NCBI RefSeq assembly: GCF_040096225.1
Contig: NZ_JBBMFC010000017.1
Location: forward strand, 5,054 to 69,053
Direction: 5' to 3'
Origin: Hominiventricola aquisgranensis
GTDB lineage: Bacteria > Bacillota > Clostridia > Lachnospirales > Lachnospiraceae
DNA length: 64,000 bases
Part shown: piece after piece, positions 23,598 through 31,599 of the stretch
Numbering within the stretch: the stretch's first letter is position 1
Layout of the letters: every line of letters starts with the position of its first letter
Position numbers and translations under genes: made by a program
The notes under the pieces: generated by a model
Told to the model about the DNA's origin: nothing
The model's database searches: none
Seen by the model: the letters and a program-made list of their open reading frames with translations, nothing else

Positions 23598-25973
23598 TTA
23601 TGACAATTCCCGTATTTGATCTACCAGAGATTGTTTTTTTATCTGCCGAATTGCGAAACACGAGAAAAGCATTTGGACAGCAAGCATCAGTATAAAATAA
23701 CTGAACATTTCAACTGTCGGAAAATGATAGCTTACTTTTCCAAAAATACTCATTGCACTAAAGACGGTGCAGAGAAGATACCCGATAAGAGTTCCGCATG
23801 ATATGGAAAGAAGCAACACCCCTAATGTATAGAACAGGCCCTCTATCAATAACATTTTTGAAAGCTGTTTACTGCTCAAACCAACTGCTTGCAAAACACC
23901 CAATTCTCGCTTCCGTGTCAAGATGTTTGTTATCAGTGTGTTTAGCAGATTGATAATGCCAAAAACCCCAATAAACATAATAAAAATGTAGACTGGCATA
24001 CGATAGTTCAATAGTTTTTCGTTGTATGCCTCTACCCAATCATTCAAGGTACTAACATAGAGGCTGGAAGTCGGTGGAATTATCTTTTGTATTTCATCTT
24101 TTGCGGCTGCCCATTTACTGTCATCTGTATCTACAATAAATTGATAATTGAGGTTATCAATAGGAACGATCTTTGACAGCATTTCTAAAGGAATAAATAG
24201 CGTATCATATCCGCCATACGGGATATTCGCATCCACAATTCCCATTACTTTTACTTCCAATGTTTGTCCGCCAACTTCAATCAGAAGTTCGTCCCCAATC
24301 GCGGCATCCCACCCAAAAGTTTCTTTCCACTGTGGGCCATTTTCAATAATAATGCCATTATTATTAAGTAGTTCCTGCAAATCCGCTGTACCATCAATCA
24401 AATATTGTTCAAGCAATTTTTGAGAGCTTGGCGTATATGCGTCTGAAACAATCGGTTCAATATCTCCCGTTGGCATACGAACATTCAAAACGGTGCCTTG
24501 GTATTCTTTTATTTCTTCCACACCATCTATGTCCAAAATGGATTCTCTAAAATCTTCTGTAAGCAGATTCGATTTTTGGAGTTCTGAATATTGTTCGCTG
24601 TTATGTGCCTGCGGCCCGTAATCGCCTAATTCAAGGCGAATTTCTCCGTAAGGAAAACTCCTACGCGCCATCGCTAAGGGATCAATGGAATTAAAATATG
24701 CAGAGCTTGCCATCAGCAAAATTCCACATACCCCTAACGACAGGATCGTTAAAGCGGTTTTCTTTCTGTTCCTCGCAAAATTAAGGAACGCTAAATTTTT
24801 CGCGGATAGAGAACGATGTAACACTTTTGTACTGTTTGACATTACATCATTATTGCCCGCCATATAACGGACTGCTTCAATAGGCGTAACATGAGCAGCA
24901 ATTTTGGCTGGCTTAATTACAGCAATCATAACGCATAGATACACAAACAGAGCTGTGACAGCGGCAATTACAAATACCATTAAAGTGTTCCAGCCTTGCG
25001 GGACAAGGACATATCCCGCTATTGCACCGGCTAATATTCCAATCGGAATAGCAATTCTGGAAAGATGAAATCCCTCTCTAAAAACGATTCTTTTCATCTG
25101 TTTTCCAGTTGCCCCTATTGTCCGCAGTTTTCCATATTCTTTTGTTTTTCTGGCTATGGACACATAGAACAGACTGTAAATAACAAGGGTACACGCCAAA
25201 GCGATAATAAGACTGATAAATGCTATTACAGTGATATATTGACTGCTTCTCTGTTCAATGAGAGAAAAATAATATGTTGAAAACTGCATTTGCTCCGGCT
25301 GTATTTCCAATTCTCTGCACAATGTTGATAATTCAGCTTGTATAGCAGCCTTAGACCAACCATCAGATTCATTCAAACGGATATAAGCGGAGTATGCCGG
25401 TTCGCTGATCTTGTTTTCAATATAGGACTGCGACACGAATACGGAATAATTTGAATTTTCGACAGGCAAAATACCACATAAGGTATAATCTTTTTCTCCA
25501 TCTCCCAGATTTAACGATATAGTATCGCCTATGGATTTGGACAATCCAGCTCTATCAAGAAACGCCTTTGTGATAGCAATTTCATTTGTAGATTTGGGCA
25601 ATTTTCCCTCTAAATCAGGATATTTTGCTAATTTCATTAGTATTTCATCTATTGAACGAACGGTTAATTTGTAGTCCCCATAAGATACTAAACCCAATAA
25701 ATGACTTACCCCCACTTGAACCCTATCGTCATTTACTAATTTCGTAATGGTATCATTATCGACTTCATTGATAATTGCTTGATAACGCCCAGCCGCATCA
25801 TTTAATGATTTTCGCTGAGAAGCAAAAAAATACAAGGTCGTTGTCATTATCAAGCAGGTAGCTAAGGCAATCGTAATGATAATGAGGATGTTTCGACTTT
25901 TATCTGCTTTTAAGTTTCGTTTTGCCAACTTCTTTACAATGATACGGGTATCATTTTCAAATGGTAACGTCAT
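23598..25973 (-). CDS. FtsX-type ABC permease of the second system (permease C)
   Basis: A 791-aa permease with the shared start motif MTLPFENDTRIIVKKLAKRN (ATG 25973; ATG 25979 is two codons earlier but too close to the AAAGGAG). Same layout as permeases A and B, with the KLRTIGATGKQMKRIVFREG loop and two extracellular domains. It is more AT-rich than A and B and has its own regulon promoter, so it may be a later addition. It has no ATPase of its own and would have to use the one at 22333. Confidence 0.87.
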   Translation of the reverse strand: MTLPFENDTRIIVKKLAKRNLKADKSRNILIIITIALATCLIMTTTLYFFASQRKSLNDAAGRYQAIINEVDNDTITKLVNDDRVQVGVSHLLGLVSYGDYKLTVRSIDEILMKLAKYPDLEGKLPKSTNEIAITKAFLDRAGLSKSIGDTISLNLGDGEKDYTLCGILPVENSNYSVFVSQSYIENKISEPAYSAYIRLNESDGWSKAAIQAELSTLCRELEIQPEQMQFSTYYFSLIEQRSSQYITVIAFISLIIALACTLVIYSLFYVSIARKTKEYGKLRTIGATGKQMKRIVFREGFHLSRIAIPIGILAGAIAGYVLVPQGWNTLMVFVIAAVTALFVYLCVMIAVIKPAKIAAHVTPIEAVRYMAGNNDVMSNSTKVLHRSLSAKNLAFLNFARNRKKTALTILSLGVCGILLMASSAYFNSIDPLAMARRSFPYGEIRLELGDYGPQAHNSEQYSELQKSNLLTEDFRESILDIDGVEEIKEYQGTVLNVRMPTGDIEPIVSDAYTPSSQKLLEQYLIDGTADLQELLNNNGIIIENGPQWKETFGWDAAIGDELLIEVGGQTLEVKVMGIVDANIPYGGYDTLFIPLEMLSKIVPIDNLNYQFIVDTDDSKWAAAKDEIQKIIPPTSSLYVSTLNDWVEAYNEKLLNYRMPVYIFIMFIGVFGIINLLNTLITNILTRKRELGVLQAVGLSSKQLSKMLLIEGLFYTLGVLLLSISCGTLIGYLLCTVFSAMSIFGKVSYHFPTVEMFSYFILMLAVQMLFSCFAIRQIKKQSLVDQIRELS

Positions 25974-25995
25974 AGCCATTCACTCCTTTCGCTGT

Positions 25996-26030
25996 TATCC
26001 TAACCCCCAAATGTTGCAGAAATATCCCAA
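25996..26030 (-). promoter_or_regulatory. regulon site upstream of permease C
   Basis: Minus strand: TGGGAT, ATTTC, TGCAAC, ATTTGGGG, then TTAGGATAAC. Fits the shared regulon consensus with two changes in the first hexamer. Confidence 0.65.
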
Positions 26031-26050
26031 AGGCTCAACAGTTTTAGGGT

Positions 26051-26076
26051 GAATTGCTTCAATTTTAGGACAATTC
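26051..26076 (-). repeat. 3'-end hairpin element (third of three)
   Basis: GAATTG (26051-26056) and CAATTC (26071-26076), overlapping the stop of the 86-aa membrane protein gene; loop identical to the copy at 23087-23112. Confidence 0.65.
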
Positions 26077-26335
26077 ATTTTCGTGTGTCTTTTTTATAAA
26101 GCCGGATAGATATAAGCAAAACCATTGCTAACTGAATTACAACAAAAAACAGCGTCAGCCAAACGCTCTCATAATAAGAAATATCTGTCCAGAAGATCAC
26201 CAGATCTACCAGAGCCACCACACCAGCCGACCATCTGATTTTTCTTGGAAAGAAGTGCCGGAGCAGCAGAACAACAACGACCGGCGGGATCAGCAAGCAA
26301 GCTGCATTGATGAGTAATGTCTTTGTGATTTCCAT
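26075..26335 (-). CDS. small three-helix membrane protein
   Basis: An 86-aa protein with three predicted membrane segments (about residues 7-25, 35-53, 57-77) and a basic tail LYKKDTRK. GGAGGTGGCCTT precedes the ATG. I do not recognise the family. Its own copy of the regulon site (26371-26403) and position between kinase and permease C make it part of the second resistance system, perhaps as a membrane accessory to the kinase or transporter. Confidence 0.7.
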   Translation of the reverse strand: MEITKTLLINAACLLIPPVVVVLLLRHFFPRKIRWSAGVVALVDLVIFWTDISYYESVWLTLFFVVIQLAMVLLISIRLYKKDTRK

Positions 26336-26370
26336 AAGGCCACCTCCAATTTCATGATGTTGCTGTCAGC

Positions 26371-26403
26371 ATAAATCCCAAATGTTGCAGAATTGTCCTA
26401 AAA
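26371..26403 (-). promoter_or_regulatory. regulon site upstream of the 86-aa membrane protein
   Basis: Minus strand: TAGGAC, AATTC, TGCAAC, ATTTGGGA, then TTTATGCTG. Perfect match to the site before the ATPase over the first 17 bases. Confidence 0.75.
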
Positions 26404-26426
26404 TCCATTGTCCTCTAAAAATTTTT

Positions 26427-26458
26427 CAAAAAAGGCAGCCTGCCAAAACAGACTGCCT
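26427..26458 (-). terminator. terminator of the second-system kinase gene
   Basis: AGGCAGCCTG (26433-26442) pairs with CAGACTGCCT (26449-26458), one wobble, followed on the minus strand by TTTTTTG. Confidence 0.85.
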
Positions 26459-26463
26459 CAGAA

Positions 26464-27495
26464 TTATTTTATGGGCAGGAACACGGAAAAAGTTGATCCT
26501 TCCCCAACTTTAGACTCGACGGTAATATAGCCGCCCTGCATGGTAATGATCTCACGGGCAAGGTATAAGCCGATTCCGACCCCATCTATATCATGCACCG
26601 CTTCATCCCGATAGAAGCGTTTGAAGATCGTGCCCTGAGAATGTTCCGGGATGCCTCTGCCTGTATCCGTCACATCTATCCTCAAATACATTTCCCAATC
26701 CCGTACCCTCACCTGGATGCTGCCACCGGCAGAGGTGTACTTTACCGCATTATCCAGAATGTTAAACAATGCTTCGGAAGTCCAGCGGCTGTCATGGGAT
26801 ATTGTCAAATCAGATGGGCAGTCCACCGACAGGCTGATCTCTTTTTGTTCCATCGGAGCCAAAACACCATTGATGGCGCTCACCAGCGTATCCCCGATCA
26901 CAGCATCTTGTTTCTCCAGCGTAATGACACCCGTTTCCAGACGGGAAGTTTTCACCATTCCCTGAATGAGAAAATCCAGTTTATCCAGCTGTGTGCCTGT
27001 GGCCTGCAAAAACTCCTTGCGCTTTTCTTCTGTCAATGGCCTTGTCAGCATCGTATCGTTGATTAGCTTCAAATTTGCGATGGGGGTTTTGGTCTGGTGG
27101 GAAATATCCGATACCAGGGATTGCAGTTCTTCCTTTTCTCCCTCTGCCATGTGTCTGGTTTTCTGCATCACATTATAGAGTCGTTCCAGACGATGGCTGA
27201 TCCGAGACAGCAGTGTTTCCGCTTCATAGTCTACCTGGGGCCGGTCTGTACTGTCCATCATGTGATCCAATGTCTGGCACAAACCATCGGTGAACAGAGA
27301 AAGTTTCTTTTGAAAATAGTGCAGAAAAACCATGCCCCAAATATAAAACGCAACTGTAAAAATAATGCAGCAAATGACAACACGCACATCTTTCGTCAAC
27401 AGGAAAAAAATCAACAGCAGCAATGCGGCAGTGAGCAGAGTCCCCGCCACAATTTTTCTCAAAAATGCCCTGACAGATAAATTTTGCAGCTTCAT
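26464..27495 (-). CDS. sensor histidine kinase of the second system
   Basis: A 343-aa kinase with two closely spaced N-terminal helices (about 13-33, 38-60) and hardly any extracellular loop, again an intramembrane-sensing type. H-box SDISHQTKTPIANL with His133; N-box LFNILDNAVKYTS; G-boxes VTDTGRGIP and GVGIGLYLAR. It overlaps the regulator gene by 4 bases. It probably senses a peptide antibiotic directly or through the permeases. Confidence 0.92.
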   Translation of the reverse strand: MKLQNLSVRAFLRKIVAGTLLTAALLLLIFFLLTKDVRVVICCIIFTVAFYIWGMVFLHYFQKKLSLFTDGLCQTLDHMMDSTDRPQVDYEAETLLSRISHRLERLYNVMQKTRHMAEGEKEELQSLVSDISHQTKTPIANLKLINDTMLTRPLTEEKRKEFLQATGTQLDKLDFLIQGMVKTSRLETGVITLEKQDAVIGDTLVSAINGVLAPMEQKEISLSVDCPSDLTISHDSRWTSEALFNILDNAVKYTSAGGSIQVRVRDWEMYLRIDVTDTGRGIPEHSQGTIFKRFYRDEAVHDIDGVGIGLYLAREIITMQGGYITVESKVGEGSTFSVFLPIK

Positions 27496-28190
27496 CGAGG
27501 CTCACCGCCAATCCACTGATAGCCCATTCCATAAGCTGTCTTAATATATTTCCGCTCATCTGTTTCGATTTTTTTGCGGATACGGCTGATGATCGTCGTC
27601 AGCGTATGCTCATCCACAAAGTCCCCATCAATGTCCCACAGCTTCTCTAAAATCTGCCGCTTGGTCAGAATAATCCGGGGGTTCTTTACGAACAGGAACA
27701 GGGTGCGGTATTCCTTCGGTGTAAAGTCCAGGGATTCTCCGGCAAGGGACGCACTTTGTTCGGAGAAGTCGATTTTCAAAAAGCCATCATCAAACAGATC
27801 ATGCCGAGGTGTCCGCAGTTCCAGATTTGCAAAAACCGCCGCTACTTTTTTGCAAAGCACCGTCACAGAAAATGGTTTGGTCACATAATCCGCACCGCCG
27901 ACTTCATATCCCTTGAGCATATCGCTCTCCTTATCATTGGCTGTGATAAAGATGATATAGGTATGCTGACCGCGATTCCGGATTTCTTCACACAGATCCA
28001 GTCCGCTGCCATCGGGCAGGTTAATGTCCAATAGTGCCACATCAAATTCATTTTCGCGCAGCTTTCTTACCGCGCTGTCAAAATTAAAAACAGAAATGAC
28101 CTCATATCCATCAGAGGTCAGATTATATGCCAAGGTCCGGTTCAAAAGCTGATCGTCCTCTACAATTAGAATCTTCTTCAAGACCTTCAC
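27492..28190 (-). CDS. OmpR-family response regulator of the second system
   Basis: A 232-aa regulator: receiver 1-120 with E11-D12-D13 and phospho-acceptor Asp55 (VALLDINLPDG), Lys in VTKPF; winged helix about 135-232 (FTPKEYRTLFLFVKNP, TIISRIRKKIETD, IKTAYGMGYQWIGG). The start is a GTG at 28190 after GGAAGGAA; a TTG at 28181 is the alternative. A copy of the regulon site lies upstream (28213-28253), which suggests autoregulation, and this protein is the natural candidate to bind all five sites. Confidence 0.9.
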   Translation of the reverse strand: MKVLKKILIVEDDQLLNRTLAYNLTSDGYEVISVFNFDSAVRKLRENEFDVALLDINLPDGSGLDLCEEIRNRGQHTYIIFITANDKESDMLKGYEVGGADYVTKPFSVTVLCKKVAAVFANLELRTPRHDLFDDGFLKIDFSEQSASLAGESLDFTPKEYRTLFLFVKNPRIILTKRQILEKLWDIDGDFVDEHTLTTIISRIRKKIETDERKYIKTAYGMGYQWIGGEPR

Positions 28191-28212
28191 TTCCTTCCTT
28201 ATTTTTCAGCTA

Positions 28213-28253
28213 TACTAATAAGATAAACACCAAATGTTACAGAAATGTCCTAA
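28213..28253 (-). promoter_or_regulatory. regulon site upstream of the second-system regulator
   Basis: Minus strand: TAGGAC, ATTTC, TGTAAC, ATTTGGTG, then TTTATCTTATTA. Member of the five-site family TRGGAN-N5-TGYAAC. Confidence 0.75.
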
Positions 28254-28354
28254 TCAGATATTTTTCTTTTTAATTATAGGATAGCCTACTTTTCAGCACA
28301 AGGGCAAAAATGCGAATACATACAATAGTTTCAATGTTATGTTGTACAACAAAA

Positions 28355-28385
28355 CGCCGCCGCAAACGATACGATTGCGGCGGTG
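28355..28385 (-). terminator. terminator of winged-helix copy 4
   Basis: CGCCGCCGCAA (28355-28365) pairs with TTGCGGCGGTG (28375-28385), one wobble; on the minus strand TTTTGTTG follows. Confidence 0.8.
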
Positions 28386-28448
28386 CTGACTATGTATAAA
28401 ATCTTTTTGTAGTTACATGGGTATGGTGCAGTTGAATTAAAAAAACCT

Positions 28449-28886
28449 CTATTCTGCTATACCCTGCGGAACTTCAAATTTGTATCCGCTCCCCAGAACA
28501 GTACGAATATAACCCGCTTTCGGCATATCCGGAGTCAGTTTTCTGCGGATCTGACCAATGACGCTGGCAACAGCCGTTCCACAGTTTTCGCTATCTCCCC
28601 CCCCCCACACTTCTTCATAGATCTGCCCAGCAGAAAATACCCAGGATGGATGGTTTGCCAAGTATACCAATGTCGCAAATTCCCGATGGGTCATAGAAAT
28701 CAACTCACCATTTCGATGTACCGTTCTCTCCTTCAGGCGGAGTTCCAATCCCGGAAAAACAAGAATATTACACGGATGGGATGACACAGTATGGTCAAAT
28801 CCTGGCTCGGCCGCAATAATCTCCATAATTCTGCTAAGTATGTATTCTTCATGGTCTGTTACCGACAGTACAAAGATTTTTCCCAT
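28449..28886 (-). CDS. free-standing OmpR/PhoB-type winged-helix protein, copy 4
   Basis: A 145-aa protein, over 90% identical to copy 3, beginning MGKIFVLSVTDHEEYILSRI (ATG 28886 with GGAGGGAT upstream; 11 codons of the longest frame are dropped). The difference that matters is at about residue 95: copy 3 reads EEVWGEDGENCG, copy 4 EEVWGGGDSENCG, because of a run of ten G (28597-28606) in the coding strand. The frame is intact at this run length. It sits just upstream of the second-system regulator and just downstream of the LanFEG genes. Confidence 0.8.
   Translation of the reverse strand: MGKIFVLSVTDHEEYILSRIMEIIAAEPGFDHTVSSHPCNILVFPGLELRLKERTVHRNGELISMTHREFATLVYLANHPSWVFSAGQIYEEVWGGGDSENCGTAVASVIGQIRRKLTPDMPKAGYIRTVLGSGYKFEVPQGIAE
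28597..28606. repeat. ten-base C/G homopolymer in winged-helix copy 4
   Basis: Ten consecutive C on the + strand (G on the coding strand), inside the winged-helix coding region. The paralogue at 8185 has mixed sequence at this point. Such tracts slip during replication and can switch genes on and off. Confidence 0.9.
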
Positions 28887-28957
28887 ATATCCCTCCACTT
28901 TAACATATAGAACCTGCAATGACTTATTTTTTCTATTGTCTTTGTCTGAATACTATT

Positions 28958-29731
28958 CTACCATCCCTTTTTTCTAACTATTTTTTTCTTCTTAGCAACA
29001 GTCAATATCCTAGCGTCTTTCTTTTTATTTGCAAGAATAATTACAGAAATCAAGAATGTCAAAACCATTATGATAAAGGCAGGGAAAATGTGATAAGTAT
29101 AACCATATTCCGCGCCACAAGTAGGGTCTACTAAAATCATGCTTGCTTTAATCGGATAATAATTTAACAGTGTTCCTTCAAAAGTCCCGAAATATCCATA
29201 CACAAAAGCTAGCGCAACCCCACCCAAAAAATTGTTTGCCGAACAACAAAATAGCAAAATAATCGGCAAGACTGAAATATAGATTCCTATATTCGCCCCA
29301 GTAACACGAATAAACATATTGAGCAGATTGCCAAAATGCACTCCTGGAAATCCAGCAATAACATTGATTACTAATGTTAGCACGCATCCTATAAGGCTAA
29401 AGCAGATTGTCAACAACAATAGGACAAGTAGTTTTCCAGAAAGTAACTGTTTATATGGAATAGGAATTGTTGATATATTCTTCATCGTATCGTCTGTATA
29501 TTCCCTTGTTATAATATAACCTGCTATCAATGCAATGATAATTGGAAAAAACAAGGTACAGTTACTAATCATAACCTGTTGCATAAAATAGTCAAACGTC
29601 CATGTCTGTCCACCGTTGGCTGTGGAATAAAACAGTGACAGTAACGGAGAAAGTGTTGCCATAATAATTCCGGCTTTTATTACGGAATATCGCTTTAATT
29701 TTAAAAATTCGGTTTTTATAATATTTCTCAT
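28958..29731 (-). CDS. LanG/LanE-type ABC-2 permease (second)
   Basis: A 257-aa permease with six membrane segments, starting MRNIIKTEFLKLKRYSVIKA, the usual opening of lantibiotic-immunity and bacitracin-type ABC-2 permeases. GAGGTAAAAGAT precedes ATG 29731; the longer frame would overlap the previous gene. TREYTDDTMKNISTIPIPYK, after the second helix, is the conserved cytoplasmic loop. With the previous gene and the ATPase it makes a LanFEG-like exporter that removes peptide from the membrane. Confidence 0.87.
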   Translation of the reverse strand: MRNIIKTEFLKLKRYSVIKAGIIMATLSPLLSLFYSTANGGQTWTFDYFMQQVMISNCTLFFPIIIALIAGYIITREYTDDTMKNISTIPIPYKQLLSGKLLVLLLLTICFSLIGCVLTLVINVIAGFPGVHFGNLLNMFIRVTGANIGIYISVLPIILLFCCSANNFLGGVALAFVYGYFGTFEGTLLNYYPIKASMILVDPTCGAEYGYTYHIFPAFIIMVLTFLISVIILANKKKDARILTVAKKKKIVRKKGW

Positions 29732-29736
29732 ATCTT

Positions 29737-30546
29737 TTACCTCGTCCATTTTTTGTAGAAGCGAATGATCAGCCACAAAGAAAGTATAACTGTAATTGCC
29801 ATAATAAAAATTGTATGGCAAGTGGTTGGTACAATCGCATAGGCTTCCGGCAAAAGATTGTCTTTTTGCAAATGATCCATCATTAAGCCGCTTGTCCAGT
29901 TCATAACACATATAACTGGGAAAGAATTTAAGAAAGCAATTTTTGCAGCACTTATAGATGTTCCAACTGTCCCTAGTATGCCCCAGTTAAAAATAGAATA
30001 AAAAAACGCAAGCAGGATAGAAAGCAAAAAACTTTTGTTAAAACAAATAATTAAAAATACAATCGGCAAAGAAGCTGCTACGATAAGAACTCCAAAAATA
30101 AGGCTCATAAATATCTTATAAGTCATACCATAAACCATTCCTACATGAAACAGTTTACAAAACAACGCAACAGATAATGTGCTTGTCAGACAAAACGCAA
30201 CGCTAAAAATAAAGAGCATAGAAATTTTTGCCATAATGAGTTGTGTATTTGTAACAGGAATTGTTCTAAGGTTTTTGGAAGTATCGCAATCTCTTTCTAT
30301 AAAAAACAAAATAGCGGCAATGATACCAATTAGACATGGAAGCAAAAAAACCAATCCATATCCCAACATCATTGTATAAACATAATCAAATCGGGTTTGA
30401 AGATAATGTTCCGTTGTATCTGCACCTGTTCCCGCCTTTGCCATATATGCCAAAATCAACGGAAAAAATAACGATAATGACATCAGTGCGTATAATAATC
30501 TTTTCCGCTTTAATTTCCAAAATTCGCATTTAATCAGTTTAAGCAA
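29737..30546 (-). CDS. LanE/LanG-type ABC-2 permease (first)
   Basis: A 269-aa permease with six membrane segments, starting MLKLIKCEFWKLKRKRLLYA. The loop ERDCDTSKNLRTIPVTNTQL parallels the loop in the second permease. It overlaps the ATPase gene by 8 bases and is followed after 5 bases by the second permease. Two homologous short permeases with one ATPase is the hallmark of LanFEG immunity transporters. Confidence 0.88.
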   Translation of the reverse strand: MLKLIKCEFWKLKRKRLLYALMSLSLFFPLILAYMAKAGTGADTTEHYLQTRFDYVYTMMLGYGLVFLLPCLIGIIAAILFFIERDCDTSKNLRTIPVTNTQLIMAKISMLFIFSVAFCLTSTLSVALFCKLFHVGMVYGMTYKIFMSLIFGVLIVAASLPIVFLIICFNKSFLLSILLAFFYSIFNWGILGTVGTSISAAKIAFLNSFPVICVMNWTSGLMMDHLQKDNLLPEAYAIVPTTCHTIFIMAITVILSLWLIIRFYKKWTR

Positions 30547-31465
30547 TTCCTTCGCCCCCTGTCACACGCTTGAAGTAATCTTCAAGACTTTCTTCACAGG
30601 TATGTGCTTCTGATACCTCCAATCCGTTTTCTACAAAAGCAGTTACAATTTTCCCCACAGGCAACTCCATATTGTGTAGACGCAGATTGTGGTCGTCTTG
30701 TATGGAAAAATGGGTTTCGTGGAAATTGCGTTCCAAAATTCTTGCCGCCTGTGCAGTATCAGAGAGCGTAAACCGGATATGCTTACTGCTTTTTTGCTCC
30801 AACTCAGCAAGGCTTTCTTCTTCCAGCAATGCACCGTGGTCGATAATTCCAATATCGTCAGCCAGCAAGGAAATTTCTGAAAGAATGTGACTGGAAATCA
30901 GAATCGTTTTTCCTCTTGCGTCGCAAAGCTCCCGAATAAAGGAGCGTACCTCTGCAATACCGATGGGATCAAGACCGTTGATCGGCTCATCCAAAATCAA
31001 AAGTTCCGGATCGTGCATAACAGCAAGGGCGATGGCAAGCCGCTGTTTCATACCAAGGGAATACTGGGAAAAGAGCTTTTTATCTTTGTAGGGCAGTCCT
31101 ACCAGATCCAGAGCGTCTTTGACGGCATGATTGTTTGGTACACCCCGCAAGGTGGCAAAGATACGCAGGTTTTCTGTGCCGGTCAGATTGGGATAAAAGC
31201 CTGGGGACTCAATCAGGCTGCCGATACGGGGCAGCAATTTCTTTTCATTCCCCTGCAAAGGCTTTCCCCAGATTTTGACCTCCCCGGAAGTCGGATTTGT
31301 TAAGCCCAACAGCATCTTCATGGTAGTAGTTTTTCCGGCTCCGTTTCTCCCCAGCAGACCATAAATTCTCCCACGCTTCACATGGATATTCAAGTCAGCC
31401 ACACTCTTTTGTGAGCCGTATTGCTTCGTCAGATTTTTTGTTTCAATGATGTAATTTGTATCCAT
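30539..31465 (-). CDS. LanF/BcrA-type ABC transporter ATPase
   Basis: A 308-aa ATPase. Walker A GRNGAGKTT (about 39-47), signature YSLGMKQR (about 135-142), Walker B LLILDEPINGLDP. The Q-loop glutamine is replaced by Glu86 (IGSLIESPGFYPNLTG): this E-loop is known as a mark of lantibiotic-immunity LanF ATPases. The C-terminal 80 residues are the extra domain of that group. AGGAGGTTTTGAAT precedes ATG 31465. Four phased repeats in the promoter (31505-31545) probably bind the regulator at 32523. No lantibiotic structural or synthetase genes are present, so this is resistance without production. Confidence 0.92.
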   Translation of the reverse strand: MDTNYIIETKNLTKQYGSQKSVADLNIHVKRGRIYGLLGRNGAGKTTTMKMLLGLTNPTSGEVKIWGKPLQGNEKKLLPRIGSLIESPGFYPNLTGTENLRIFATLRGVPNNHAVKDALDLVGLPYKDKKLFSQYSLGMKQRLAIALAVMHDPELLILDEPINGLDPIGIAEVRSFIRELCDARGKTILISSHILSEISLLADDIGIIDHGALLEEESLAELEQKSSKHIRFTLSDTAQAARILERNFHETHFSIQDDHNLRLHNMELPVGKIVTAFVENGLEVSEAHTCEESLEDYFKRVTGGEGIA

Positions 31466-31504
31466 ATTCAAAACCTCCTGTTCTGTAAGGTATTCTATCA
31501 CGCC

Positions 31505-31545
31505 AACCTTGCATTAACCTTGCCGCAACCTTGCATTAACCTTGC
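31505..31545 (-). repeat. four phased regulator-binding repeats upstream of the LanF gene
   Basis: AACCTTGC occurs at 31505, 31516, 31527 and 31538, exactly 11 bases apart, with ATT or CGC between. Read on the minus strand it is GCAAGGTT, ending 8 bases before a TAGAAT-like -10. Direct repeats one helical turn apart are how OmpR-family regulators bind. Confidence 0.85.
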
Positions 31546-31571
31546 AATTTGAAATCCGGCAAAATGACAAA

Positions 31572-31596
31572 GGCTCCCGCCATAAAGACGGGAACC
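31572..31596 (-). terminator. terminator of the LanK-type kinase gene
   Basis: GGCTCCCG (31572-31579) pairs with CGGGAACC (31589-31596), one wobble, then TTTGTCATTTT on the minus strand. Confidence 0.75.
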
Positions 31597-31599
31597 CGC

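Noticed and set aside
28449..28606. Pseudogene call for winged-helix copy 4 because of the ten-G run
   Set aside because: The run keeps the frame open and the rest of the protein is intact, so it is listed as a gene with a slippery tract.
31505..31545. Short CRISPR-like array
   Set aside because: Units are only 11 bp with 3-base gaps and lie in a promoter; they are regulator sites, not CRISPR repeats.
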